Of a stretch of 64,000 bases of DNA, positions 47,485-60,000 are shown piece by piece. The notes under the pieces were generated by a model that did not search any database, was not told the origin of the DNA, and was given only the letters and a program-made list of their open reading frames with translations. The position numbers and the translations under genes were made by a program. The stretch covers positions 1,178,001-1,242,000 of the forward strand of contig MQVO02000007.1 in the NCBI GenBank assembly GCA_001986395.2, written 5' to 3'. This stretch comes from Irpex lacteus. Lineage: Eukaryota > Basidiomycota > Agaricomycetes > Polyporales > Irpicaceae. Numbering within the stretch: position 1 is the stretch's first letter; the number at the start of each line of letters is the position of its first letter.

Positions 47485-48738
47485 ATGGCCCCCCTCGCGG
47501 ATTTTATCCTTGCTTACGTCCCTCTGCCAAAGGTTCCTTCGTATTACACGAAGTATGTCATCGGTAAAACACCTCTGTCGACGCCCACGGAGGTGTGGTC
47601 GACGCTCGCTGCCTACCTCGTCATCATCTTCGGCACGCAAGCATTCATGAAATCCCGTCCTGCCTATAAACTGCAAATACCCTTCCAGATACACAACGTC
47701 TTCCTCAGCGCTGGCAGTTTACTGCTACTTTCCCTGATCGCTGAGGAAGTCGTTCCGCTCATATGGAAGAATGGCCTCTTCTGGGGCATGTGCAACGAAG
47801 GGATGTGGACAAACGTACGTGTCTAGCTGTGTCATGCATTGGGCGCACTCTGACCTTGCCATGAACGCGTGTCATATAGCGTCTGGAGTTCTACTACATG
47901 ATCAACTACAGCTTCAAGTATATTGAACTGATCGACACTGTATTCCTAGCTCTCAAGAAGAAGCCACTCGGTACGCTTTCTTGCGACGCGTTGCTGTATT
48001 GCTAGTATTGACTATAGTGACGCATAGCTTTCTTGCACGTGTTCCACCACTCTGCTACGGCTTTACTCTGCTATACTCAGTTGAACGGCCAGACTAGCAT
48101 CGTAAGTTGACTTCGTATCCCCCCGGACAGTTACTCAACTCTTGTATAGCAATGGATCCCCATAACCATCAACCTTGGTGTACATGTTTTGATGTGTATG
48201 TGTCTTTTCATATCCCCAATCGACCGAGTATTCAAGAACAACCCCAGACTATTATTACTACGCAACCGCCGGTGGCGCTAAAATATGGGTAAGCCCAGTT
48301 TCATCTCTGAGTGTATTCTCCCTGGTACTGACCCTTCTTTCAGTGGAAGAAATACCTCACGACCATGCAAATTGTACAATTCGTCATCGATCTTGTCGCT
48401 GTCTATTTCGGAAGTAAGTGTCACCGGGCGCCCTCTGATGCTAGACGTATCTAATCTGGCATCGTATATAAGCCTACAGCCACTACGCCGCTCATTATTG
48501 GCCTTGGCTCCCCCATTACGGCAACTGCGCTGGAACAGAGTCTGCTGCATTGTTCGGCTGTCTGCTACTGTCAAGCTACCTGCTCCTGTTCATCGACTTC
48601 TACATTCGCACGTACAAGAAGCCAGTCAAGGGTAAGGCTGTTGCAAACGGCAAGGCAAACGGTGTCGCGTAAGTAATGTTGCATTCCACAAGCCATTCGT
48701 TGATTCTGATATGATTAATCAGGCACAAATCCGACTAG
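47485..48738 (+). CDS. Fatty acid elongase, ELO/GNS1-SUR4 family
   Basis: An ER membrane 3-ketoacyl-CoA synthase that extends fatty acids for sphingolipid and membrane lipid synthesis. Eight exons, 47485-47814, 47880-47970, 48028-48101, 48150-48195, 48248-48288, 48344-48413, 48473-48668 and 48723-48738, give 287 residues, normal for the family. Signatures are SFKYIELIDTVFLALKKKP, the catalytic histidine box HVFHH, LNLGVHVLMYYYYA-like TINLGVHVLMYYYYYATAGG, and several hydrophobic spans. The C-terminus is lysine-rich (KKPVKGKAV), which may serve ER retention. It is of the same general type as yeast Elo2/Elo3; chain-length preference cannot be judged from sequence alone. The last exon is only 16 bases. 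Confidence 0.94.
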
Positions 48739-49521
48739 AGCATCGATTATTGGGGTTAAGGAGAGAAGTAACGAAGAGTAGTCACGGTCGATCATTTTGT
48801 CGCTCTGGACATGCTAAGATACCCAACGTAACATCATTTACTGTTTAATACCTTTCTTGCATCGGTGCGCCACGCAATTATGGGGCGTGACGGTTTCTTT
48901 TCTTTTTGTAGATGGTTCCTTTTGACTTCAGGGCGTTGCATTGCGTAGCATCATACTGTTCTGAGCCATCGTGTTGCATTGGCTTTTATTTTTGTCGTCG
49001 CGTACCAACACTACACAAAATCATATTAGACTGGGCACTCTGAATAATACCGCAAATAACTTATTAGATGTCTACTATCACCACATCACAGGCTACGGCT
49101 GTAAGATCTCGATGACAAATGTATCGCCGTCGCCTGAACGCTGCAAGCAATGAATGCATCTTCTGGATGCAAGAATGCCGAGGAAGAAACTCGAATGTGT
49201 TCCTTGGTGGCGTCGCTGCACACGAGGCAGCAGGAGTAGACGCGGTTGTAAAGGGTCCGTTCATTCACTCCTTACAGACTTCCTTCTCTCAGCGCGCATG
49301 CCAACGGCTCTCTTACGAATGCAGTCTGTCCTCAGTCGCTGCTAATCCGTACTGACAGTGCTTCAACATCTCTGGGCGGAAGATATACGCGTTTCAATCT
49401 GTCTCTCGCTCATCTGCATCCATAACACCTCAATCGCTTCCGCGGCGAAGGACTCGGACAAGGACCCTGTGCTTTCCATCGAAGATCTACGTCTAGTCCT
49501 GAGGCACATACTTTCACACCC
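48739..49521. other. Intergenic region upstream of the RasGAP
   Basis: About 780 bases: elongase 3' region and RasGAP promoter. Open frames near 49119-49355 look non-coding. I see no repeat or RNA gene. Confidence 0.4.
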
Positions 49522-52500
49522 ATGTCCTCCGTTACATCCACGGCTGGCAGCAGCCGACTCGCACTGGCAGGCCCTTCTACTTCTACCACTGACGCTTTGC
49601 ACGAATACTTCGTATCGGTGGAGATACATACCTCCAAATCCACGGCAGCGGTTCGTAAGGTGCCTCACTCTGCTGTCCACCTCTGCTGTAACGCGTGTCA
49701 TTAACGTAGACAACTTCTTCTGTGCGATTTTAGCCGCAACTGGGCCCGAAACGGAACGTGAAGTCCTCCGAGAAACGTGATTCGCTGAAGCCCTCTACGA
49801 GCTTTAACGACTTGAACGCCAGGAAAATCAAAGGTGCCTATCCTTGTTTTGCATCCGAGCGCGTTCCTCACATGTCGCCTTTCCTACAGAGAAGGCCAGC
49901 TGGCTTAGTCTTTCTCGTAGCTCTGGAAATACTGAGCAATGGAGACATGCAACCTGCAAGTTAGTGGAGGAGGAAGATCGTTGCGTTCTGAAGATCTACT
50001 TGGAGGTACGTCACATGGCGGGATGTTGCATTACTCCTGGTAACGTTTATTCCGCGACATAGGAAACGATTCTCTATCAAACTGTACACATAAATCAGCT
50101 ACACCATACGGATATACGGCCGATTCACCGATCACTGTTTGACCGTAAAGATTGCCTCGGCATCTTTTGCACACCGTAAGTGGTTTTGATCTTAATATGG
50201 AAGGGAAATTATTCATGTATCTACCGTCAGAGAAGCTACTTTCAGCTTCAATCCGACGTCAGAGCCGCTATATCTAGCTTTCCCGGACACCGACCTTCTA
50301 AATATATGGATCGCCCTGTTACGTTCTTATGCGTCGCCTGAAGTCTATGGTCGCTGGATATATGCGGAAGAAGGTGGCCTCTATCGCATGTGGAGACAGA
50401 TCGAAATGACCTGCATACAAGGACGTAACCTTGGTACCTTACGACTACCCGAAGAGCTCGGAGAGTCCGAGGGCAAACAAGAAGACCCGGTGGATATCGA
50501 TGTATATTGTCAGATCATCGTAAACGGGCACATTTCTGGACGAACTACTATCAAGAAGGGTCTGGGATCACCGGATTGGCAAGAAAAATTCAAGTTCTTG
50601 GATCTTCCGCCCTTTGGAACGCTCGAAATACTCGTTCTAAAGGATAAGAAGCTGACGAAACCGGTTGCCATTGGTAGTGTCGTCATCGCCCTCATGAATT
50701 TTCGTAGGCGTGAATATGTGGAGGGTTGGTTTCCGGTGCTCAGTACACAGCATCATGCTGGCATCGTCGTTGGCGAGCTTCGCTTGCGGATAAGAGTCGA
50801 CGAGTACGTCATAGTTCTGATCATCATATTCGGATTTGAACATTGACGACAGGTCACAGAGAGATAATATTGCCAAAATCTCTGTATTCTGAAATGCTAC
50901 AAGTGAGGGCGATTCGTTTGAGGGTCGTTCGCATTTACTGAAATATATAGCAGGCGATGAAGGCCATCAATTATTTGGACTGGATAGAAGAGCTCGATTC
51001 AAGGTTCAAGGTTCGCCAAATTGTACAAGAACATTTTGTTTCAATCGCCCATTCGCAAAACGCTCTGGCGGATAATATAAAGAAGCTTATCGACCGCGAG
51101 GTGAATGGTAGCCCCCAATGTATGTCCTTGTCACGTATTGTAGAACTGTGCGTTGACTGTCTAATTATAGCTCACACAACATTGTTGTAAGTTGTATCGA
51201 TTTTACAATTCAATGCCGGATCCTCGTTGACCTAAGCATAGCCGAGGCAACTCTAATCTTACCAAAACAATGGAGGCATATATGTCAACGTACGGTGGAC
51301 CATTCATTGAAGCAAGTGTGGGAAGCGTTCTGCGTCGTATCTGTGCCGAGAGAGTCACAATCGAGACAGACTCTAATAGGACTCGAAAAAACGGGAAAAC
51401 GATAGAGAAGAACGTGGAGCTGCTAGCCTACTGGTGCCAAGAACTCTGGAAGTCTATATATGATGCTCGCAGACAGTGTCCTGAGTAAGCGCTGCGTACT
51501 TTTGACTGCGCTGGCATAACTGATGATAAGTTCAGGGAGATGCGAGAGATATTCATATTCATCAGGTCGCTCATCGAAACACGATATCAAGAATATGCAG
51601 AACTTCCGTGGCAGGGCGTATCGGCCTTTCTTTTCTTGAGGTTCTTCGTGCCACGGATTATGTATCCCCATTTGCATGGTCTCTGGCCAGGTACGTACCA
51701 TGAATACAGCCTGTGATCATGCGCTGAGCTGCATGTAGGCATGCCTGATGAGCAGGTAGGACGCACCTTAACACAGATCGCCAAAGTTGTTCAGTCACTG
51801 GCGAACTTGAACGTGGTAATGCATATCTACTTATGCGTTTGATGTGCCACTGAACGCAACCCATTCTTGTAGACTGTGGCCGAACCCGACAATATGCGCG
51901 CAGTACAGGACTTCCTTGCCTCTAGCTCTCCTAAAATGCTCAAATATTTGGATGCTATATCTTCGAAGAATCCCGATCCTGCTGATGCCCCGCGCCCCTT
52001 ATCCTCTGCATCCCAACGCCATGCTAGAAAGCAGCTCATTAGCGTCGTGAAACATAGAGGCCGTTCGGCTCCAACGCTAAACAGAGAAGCTATCCCGGTA
52101 CTTCCTCAAATGATCGACCTCCCTAAACACCTTGCTGTTGTCACATCCATCGTTGTGCGTCACACCCGGAGAACACTTCCAACAAGAACAGGTGCCCCCG
52201 CGGATCGATTCTTCGACGAGTTCTGCCAGAAATGTCTCGAAGTGGAGGAACAGGCACTAATACGTGTCAGCCAACTGGCTAGTCATGGTAAAGCGAGGCG
52301 AAAACTTTCTTCTACAGCTGATTTAACATTCCTATCCTCACCTCCGGAATCCCCCGTTTCACCCAGAGCCGCACATCAACGAGAGCGCAAAATATCGGTA
52401 CATAACGAGACGAGAAAACTGAGGAAGTTGCAACGTCCATCATCTGCACCTGGAGATGCGGGCTCGAGACCGCCAGCATCTCCTTTGCAAATGTCGCAGC

Positions 52501-52805
52501 CTCCTAGCCCCACACTGCAATCAGCAACGACCCGAGCACAGTCTCATGAACTGCCTCGCCGCGACACTAAGCTGTTGGAACCCCACAGCTTGGCCGGCCT
52601 TGACGTCCCGGGGCCACATGCCACTCGCCCACCTTTGGTGCATCATCCTCGTTCCACGTCCACTGATTCCGGGTTTTCACGCAACGATCAGCAACCTTCT
52701 GGGGCACCTATCACATCTCTTACTTCAGATATACTCCCAGGAGAGTCAGAAGAGGAAGCTAATCGTAGGAAGAAAGGTCTATTACGCGGGTTCCTGCGCA
52801 AATAG
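49522..52805 (+). CDS. Ras GTPase-activating protein with PH-like, C2 and RasGAP domains
   Basis: A negative regulator that speeds GTP hydrolysis by Ras-type GTPases at membranes. Twelve exons: 49522-49650, 49734-49833, 49890-50005, 50063-50175, 50231-50803, 50860-50902, 50954-51119, 51171-51186, 51242-51484, 51536-51690, 51739-51815 and 51873-52805, 887 residues. A PH-like segment (SWLSLSRSSG... CVLKIYLEE) is followed by C2 (MTCIQGRNLG, DPVDIDVYCQIIVNG, SPDWQEKFKF). The RasGAP domain follows, with the arginine finger in TLFRGNSNLTK, then TYGGPFIEASVGSVLRRI and the FLFLRFFVPRIMYP signature. The Ser/Pro-rich tail ends in a basic segment (RRKKGLLRGFLRK) that could contact membranes. The domain order resembles SynGAP/Bud2-type GAPs. 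Exon 8 has only 16 bases and the next intron splits the codon before the finger arginine. Confidence 0.92.
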
Positions 52806-52998
52806 CCATAATATCGTAGCATTCAAGCTCTAACTAGCCTCAGTCACCTTAACTTATTGGATAAGTTTGCTGTTTCCGTCTCGTGCAGGGGTATCATATT
52901 ATTATGAGTACTAATCCATTCCAACGTCAGTATGATTTACAAACAGTCCATATATACGATCGTAGAAGCACAATACATGTTCTGTGACACGGTCCCAA

Positions 52999-55900
52999 TT
53001 ACGTAGCAGCATCTGTACCGATCGGCTTCTGTATCAGCCTTTGTAGCTCGGCAGCGACGTTCTCTGATGTACTCCTGACAGTGATTCGACACAGCTACAA
53101 AGACAGAAGTCAGCGGGAAGAATATGGTGATCAGGTAATGAAGATACCTTGGCGTCCTTATTAGGCTCCAGTCGCATCAAGCAGCCAACTTTGCCGTCCT
53201 CGGCCATGTGCAAGATACCTGCTGCGACGATATTACTCGGGTTCGGGTCTATACCATCCAGGACATTGAGGGAAAATCCCGAGACGACCTGACGCTGCTT
53301 CTCCGTGTCAACATTACCAGCACTTGTCAGGGGGATGGTAAAGATCGACTGTGATTCTCTAGGAGGTCCACCGATGAGCTTCCATCGTTCGAAGAATTCC
53401 GCTTGACCGAGCTGGACGTGCTCCAGGAACTTCGTGATGACGATAGGTAACCGGACAGCGATGCTTTGATGTGCACCCGCTAGGAAAGAGAGGCTGAGTA
53501 TTGGTGGCTTGGTGAATACTTTCTTGCACTCGACGTTAACGAGCTGCTGAGTCTGCGTGCGTGGAGCGATGATGCTCGGCGCGATTTTCGCGAAGGAGAC
53601 GGTTAAGGCCTCAGGCTCTTCGGTGTGTAGTGTGGCAGTGAAGGAGGTCAACGGCGCCGAGATCTTGTTGCCAATGTACACGGCGACCTGCCCAATGTGG
53701 CCGTGGAACCTCGACTTGATACCAACCTGAAGTTGGACATCTTCGTACAGTACGCCCTCTGAAGTGTACGTGAGCTTCTCAAACCAGCGCTCCACGTTGT
53801 GGTTGACTGTTAACCGCGGTATGCCCTTTTCTGCGAGAACTTGAGCTGGCGCGGATTGCATTTCAGAGAAGCTGTTCTTCGCTTGTAATGCAGTCGGTGA
53901 CGAACTGAGGTCGAGACCCATAAGAGATTGTGTGATATCATTAGTTCCATTTGTCCCATTCGTTGTAGCCGCGCCATTGCCATGCACGTCTCCAAGTGCG
54001 GGTTTCGTCGTTCTACGCGTAGCTTGGCGATCGAGGTTGACACTCCCGCCATGAACCCAGGTTCTACGGTCCCCAGCGTCCGTGAGTTTACGGGAGAGCC
54101 TCGTTTGTAGCGCGCTTTCACGAGCGGGGAAAGGGGGTATCTCCTCGCAGACATTTTGTAACGTCTCATCCTCGACAGGGCGGGTCGCCAGAGCATAAAA
54201 CTCGCACGCGCGTTGTTGCAAATCGACATCTAGTACATGTCGGTAGCGCTCGAAGACGTTGATTAGTTGGTCTTTGATTTCGGGGAAAACGTTGACCCAT
54301 TTAATGTAAGTTGAGAGGAGAAGTGCGCGTGTTGGAGCCATGCAAAACTGGGATTTCGAGTGGAGTACCTGGAATTGCTCAATCGGGCTGTACCCAGGGT
54401 CGTTTGCAATGAGATGGCCGTACTCTCCGAGAACATAGCCTGGGACATCGTCAGTCGTCGTATATTTTGAGATAAAAGCTTTCTTACCTCCAACTTTAAC
54501 CAGGCTCTCGTGTGAGGAAGGTGATTTCAGGTATTCAAATACTACACGCGCCGCGTACGCTTGTAAGTCCTCGGTGTTCGTTACAATCTGGACCACGCGA
54601 TACCAAACCTCATCGCCGACATGATCACCCGCGGCACTTATGAGCGCCAGGATCGTGTCGACATACCATTTGTACGTAGCAGCGTACTTCTCCGTAAGTA
54701 TGGCGATCTTCAGGACCATCTCTTCCCGCAGTCCGTAGTCTGCTACCTTGAGGTATCGAAGTAGCTCCCCAACGATGACCTCCGAATTGTCTACATCGCA
54801 CATACTGTATAGCAAGTCCAGAGCACGTCGCCGCACTGAGATATCCTTGTCTCGCAGAGAGAGAATGATGGTCCCTTGATGCCGCTTCACAGCTTCAAGG
54901 TGGTCTGCCCGAGCGGCAAGGTGAGCCATGGTGTCTAAACCCAGGTAACGAACATTAGTCTCCTTCGAACTGATGAATCGCGCGAGTAAGACGGTAGCTG
55001 TCGAGACCAGAGGTGAGTTCGGGTCCAGATGTATTGCTAGGCCAATTGCTTCGAAGAGAACGGCATGCTGGGCGTTGTTATGTTGGACGTTTCGGGTAGG
55101 TTCCGCAGAGTTGTTCATAATTGCTTGCAACACCTCAAAGAGAATATTTCGCAAGGTAGGATCGTCTGATGAAGAAGTCAGTTACAGGTAACAGTGAACT
55201 CGACACAGAGTGCTAACCTGTAGGAGGATAATATTGCAATAGACGGAGCAATTTCACCTGCAGCCAGGGGGAGGGGACTTTGTAATACGCATACGTAGCT
55301 GAATACTCGTGTTCAATCACAAGCTACCTCTCAAATTTAGCTCGAGCACAGATCAGGTATATTGGGATACGCACCCTGTTTAGACGGTCGACAGCTTTTT
55401 GGTAGCACACGGCGTATGCTTCGAGATGATCTTGGGCAAGGGCCATTACTAGACTGGTGACACAAATCACAACGCCCTGTGTATCTTCAGTATCTTTATA
55501 TCGTGCCTGGTCTAAAAACATACCAAGTCTGTATCATCCATTATAGAGACTATTCGCAGGGCCCATTCTGCAGCGGGAATGACTTCTGGGTGTTTTCGAT
55601 AGAGCCGTAGTAATGTTAATGCCGCTTTCTTCCTGACGAAGCTCTCGGATGTCCTGAGGTTATGTGAGATTGGTTCTGGCAACTTATGGGTTCTACTAAC
55701 GGGGATATGAGCAAACGATGTACGTCTTCAGCAAGTGCTTCAGCCATCTCTTGACCACCAACATTGGCAATGGCGTGCAAGGCAAGACAATTGTAGATTT
55801 CGTTGTTCTCGTTTAGATCCTTCCTTATGGAGTTCACGACCAACCGCAGGAAGTCTGAATTCTCGTGCATAAGGAGCGTTACCGCTAGATATCCCTGCGA

Positions 55901-56355
55901 AGTGTCAGTATGGTGCTTGTGGAAGGGTAATGTGGCGCTCACGATTTGTTTCTCGCTATACTTCATACTTGATATAAGGTTGACGGCTTCCATGTGTCCA
56001 ACGTCGACTTTGTATCCCAGGATGTAGGTAAAGATGACTTTAGCTACGTACCTGGTACACCATCGCGAGTTAATATATGGCGTAGTGACAAGGGCACATG
56101 TCCTTACTTCTTCTTCTGGTAGCCATCCAAGTTGCCATCTAAGGTACTTTGTAAATACTGTATTCCAATGCAATATTGACGTACACACCTTTAAACCTCT
56201 TTCGAATGTTCGCCATCTCCTTGTTTATCCTCTTCTCCTCTAGTTCACGAACACGCGCCCCTCGGATGTCCGCAATGAACTGCACATACTTAGCCCCATA
56301 CAAAGCCACCTATAATGTTACATACCTGGGTCAGCCCTCGCATACTTGTGGCCAT
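52999..56355 (-). CDS. AP-2 complex subunit alpha (alpha-adaptin)
   Basis: The large subunit of the clathrin adaptor AP-2, which links PIP2-rich plasma membrane, cargo and clathrin in endocytosis. The start at 56355 gives MATSMRGLTQ, then FIADIRGARVRELEEKRINKEMANIRKRFK, DGNLDGYQKKKYVAKVIFTYILGY and VDVGHMEAVNLISS, typical of alpha-adaptin. The HEAT-like trunk continues (KKAALTLLRLYRKHPEVIP, NVRYLGLDTMAHLA, DISVRRRALDLLYSMCD), with the largest exon at about 55165-53145. After a hinge come the ear domain and the end LCRITVRSTSENVAAELQRLIQKP, with the stop at 53001-52999. Introns interrupt the 5' third. The exons in 55200-56350 were read by motif rather than each measured. Confidence 0.94.
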
Positions 56356-57024
56356 CTTGGACGTAGTAGTATGTGCTTAGCAGCACCTAGCCGACGCTGT
56401 AAATTTGAAGTAGTTCTGTGGGAATTGGACGCGAACAGAGGAGTAGGGTATACGAAGGCGGTATGCCGTACAAACGAGGGAGATTGCTACCTCCGAGGAA
56501 GGGGAAGATGTTTCGCGGCAGAGGCTGAGAGGGTCGTGCTCAGCAGTGAGCTCGATATTGCAGCATGACAAGTTGTGCTTGACAGCATACACGTGGTTCC
56601 GGATCAGCAATCAAGAGGACCGGCATGAGGAGTCCGAGTCCGCCCAACGCTTTTGATTGAAAAGTTGGATCCAAGGCTCGACGAGTGAAGTGAGCTATGT
56701 CAGATTTGCCTCTTGCTGTGTTCCCTGAACGGGACAGCCCCGTATCTTGTTGTAGCAAGGTGAAGGGAGGCCACCGATCGGTAGTATCACCGAAAAAGGA
56801 TGATGGCAGCTTTGTGGCGTTGCACGGGCAGTCGGGTACAATTTACACGAACTCGTGAAGGCGTAGTTGAGGTCCCGAAGTCCAAACGGTTATGATAGTT
56901 AGAGAACGGCGAATTGTTATATGAGACACGTGAAAAATGAAGATTTGAGTTATTATACAAGTGCTACTGGGTTGCATTATGGTATGTGATTACACTTCCG
57001 ACATAAAGATATCATGACCGCTGT
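56356..57024. other. Region between AP-2 alpha start and helicase end
   Basis: About 670 bases on the upstream side of AP-2 alpha and downstream of the helicase, both minus-strand genes. Open frames here are shadows. No distinct site recognised. Confidence 0.4.
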
Positions 57025-60000
57025 CTACTGCCTTGACAGACGGCTAGGAGTGCCAGGACGAGAAAGGAAAGCCATTCCACCCGTCCTTGGAGTAGAGTAG
57101 CCGGAACGAGTGCCTGCACTATAGAGCTGCCTTGCCGCTGTGAAAGGCGACCCCATAGGTGTACCAGGTCGAGAAGTCCGGCGAGACTGGTTCGCAATGC
57201 GGAAGTGGCTGTAATCGTTGAGCAAACAAACAACTTGATGGGTAATGTCGTCCAGCTCCTTGATCTCCGCGTGAGTAAGCGGCTCGTCCGACATATCTTC
57301 GTCTTCGTCTTCCGATTCATCTTCCTTGAAGCCATCCCGTCTCGGCGCTCTTCCTTGCTTTCGCATCCGAGTAATGCCATGGAAGACTCGGAGCATGCAC
57401 GCCTCCATGAGGTTTTTGAGTCTGTCGAGATCATCGAGGACTGTGAGGTCACCGATAACAGGAAGCCAGTCGTCGCATTCTAAACCTCTCCGAGTGACTT
57501 CAGTGCGGTATGCGCCGAAGAGGATATACGTAAGGGCATCGAGACGTGTCGTGTTCATCAAGAAGATCTGGGCATTCGCATTGCCCGTCGACAGGTTTTG
57601 TCGCTTCTCTGAGAACGCTATCAGCTGCCTCTCTGCAGGGGTATTGAATTCCGTCTCAGGGCCGACGCGCTTTCGGTTATTGACACTAGAAGGATGGATG
57701 AAGACAATCTAGAGTTACCAAACGGTGAGCATGATAGACACCACAGAGTATGCTGATGTACCTTGTCTCGTGCAGTACGGTAAACTCGTTCACTTGTTCT
57801 GATGGCATACTTGGGTTGTAGTCCAATAGCAAGCAGAGCCGCTAGAAGAGGCAATGAATCCCGGTTTGAGTCTAGCGCTGCGGGAACAGTGGGCGGCGCA
57901 CGGGATCTACCCCACCGCGGCTCTCGACTCGAACGAGCTACAGAACCACCGGCCGACACATCTATAACGCCAACGTCGTACAGGGATTGCAGGATATGTC
58001 CCTTGATCTTCTGTATCATCAGGAGTGTGGGTTTTGACAAGAAATTGTCAATACAGAAGCGATTCGCCTCGTTATATCGGCCGTCTGACTGCATGGCCCA
58101 CCACTCGTTGTAGGCACGGAGGATAGTAAGAGCATCCGAGCGGTAATCTTCCGAGCAGAACGAGTTCTTGCGGCGAGCCGCCTCTTCCTTGGCGTGCATA
58201 GGAGACAGGAATGGATCGCGATTAGTGAGGATGGCTGACAGCGTCAGCGCCTGATCCAGGCAACGGAAGAAACTGCCAAAGAGCACGAGCTTGCCCATCT
58301 GCGCGTCCAGAGGTAGCTGAAGGAGTACACGGCCAAGCGACGTGAGGTTCTTCTTCTGGTCCAGAGCACCTACCATCATCAGCGATTCGATAGCTACTTC
58401 GACACGTTCTGGCGCCGGAGGCTCGATGGTCTCTGAGAGAACTTCCTCAACCGTCATGCCCGGGAAGTTGAGGGCTTTGACGTGCATGACGACATTGCTG
58501 AGATCGGCGCGGTTCATCTCGACTGTCTGATGCGGACGAAGCGAGTCTGCGCGATTTTGGCTTAGTAGTCCATAGTATTCACCCGGACGATGTCTCCCAG
58601 CACGGCCGGCCCGCTGATTGAGGTTGGAAGAGCCCACCCAGGCAGAGACGAGGGAAGATATACGACGTTCGGGATCGTACTGAAGCTCCTTAACCTTCGC
58701 AGAATCGACGACGTACACCACATCAGGAATGGTGACGGAAGTTTCAGCGATATTAGTGGCGAGGATAATACGGCGTTGCCCAGGAGGTGGAGGGTTGAAG
58801 ATAGCCTGTTGTTCCGCAAGAGGGACACTGGAATGGAGGGTGTGGATGCTGTACGTGTCGCTATTATAGTTGATTCCAAGCCAGTTTCGAGTATCCTGCA
58901 AGCACTTCTGAACACCCGAGATCTCGTCCCAGCCAGGAAGGAATACTAAGATGTGCCCATCGTCAGAGTTCTGGAGTGCATGGGTGATGGCAAGGGCGAC
59001 CAAGGGGTAGGGTATGTCGATATCGTCGTGCGAAGCTGGTAACTGCCTCTGGGACATGGAAGCGGGAAGGCCTGGAATGGATGCGATGCTAGGCCCCAGC
59101 TCCTGAAGCAGATACTTCTGAACTAGGTCATCCTGGAAGATCCATCTTGAACGGGGATCAATTGACTGTGCGAATTTTGGCAGGTACTCGTCGAGGAAGT
59201 GTTTCTGAACAGGGAAGGAACGACCTGGAATATCGATGACGCTGGCAGGAACTCCATTCTTGTCTGGGAAGTACTCTTGGAAGAGCTTGGGGTCGATCGT
59301 AGCACTCATCAGGACAACTTTAATCGGCTTTCCTCTAGCCTTTCGGTCGGCCAGCAAACGCTTCAGCACTACCAATAGCAAGTCTGTGTCAATATCTCTT
59401 TCGTGCACCTCGTCGACGACGATGTGTGTGATGTCGTCCATGCTCCTCCCGGACTCCTCCAGGGCAGACTGCATCCGCTTAAGGAAGATACCCGTCGTGC
59501 AGAAGGTGACGCTGCCGTTGTCCTGCGGCAACTTTGTCTCGAACCTGACCTGGTACCCAATTGTACCGCCCAAGTTCTCCCCTCGCTCCGCGGCAACACG
59601 GGTGGCCACGCTGATGGCGGCTATACGACGAGGCTGCGTACAGATGATATTGCACTTAGCACCTTCGCCGCGGTCTATCCATTCGTCAAGGATCAGCTGA
59701 GGTATCTGAGTCGTCTTGCCGGAACCAGTGGCTGCCATACAGATCGTGACTTCATTGTCACGGATGTGTGACAAGATATCAGCAGCGCGGGTGTAGACAG
59801 GTAGCCCGGCTCGCGTACGACGCATCTTATCCATGCCTGGGTCTGCCAAGTATTTCGCTCGTTGCTCCTTGAGACGAGCGGACTTCTGTGCCAGGTGCTC
59901 GTCTGATACATGACGACGGCCAGGAGGTACGTATTTTCCACCTTGCGCGGGGTTGCCAACTTGGTCAGGGGCATCCGACCTCTCCCTCGGTCTGTTCGAA

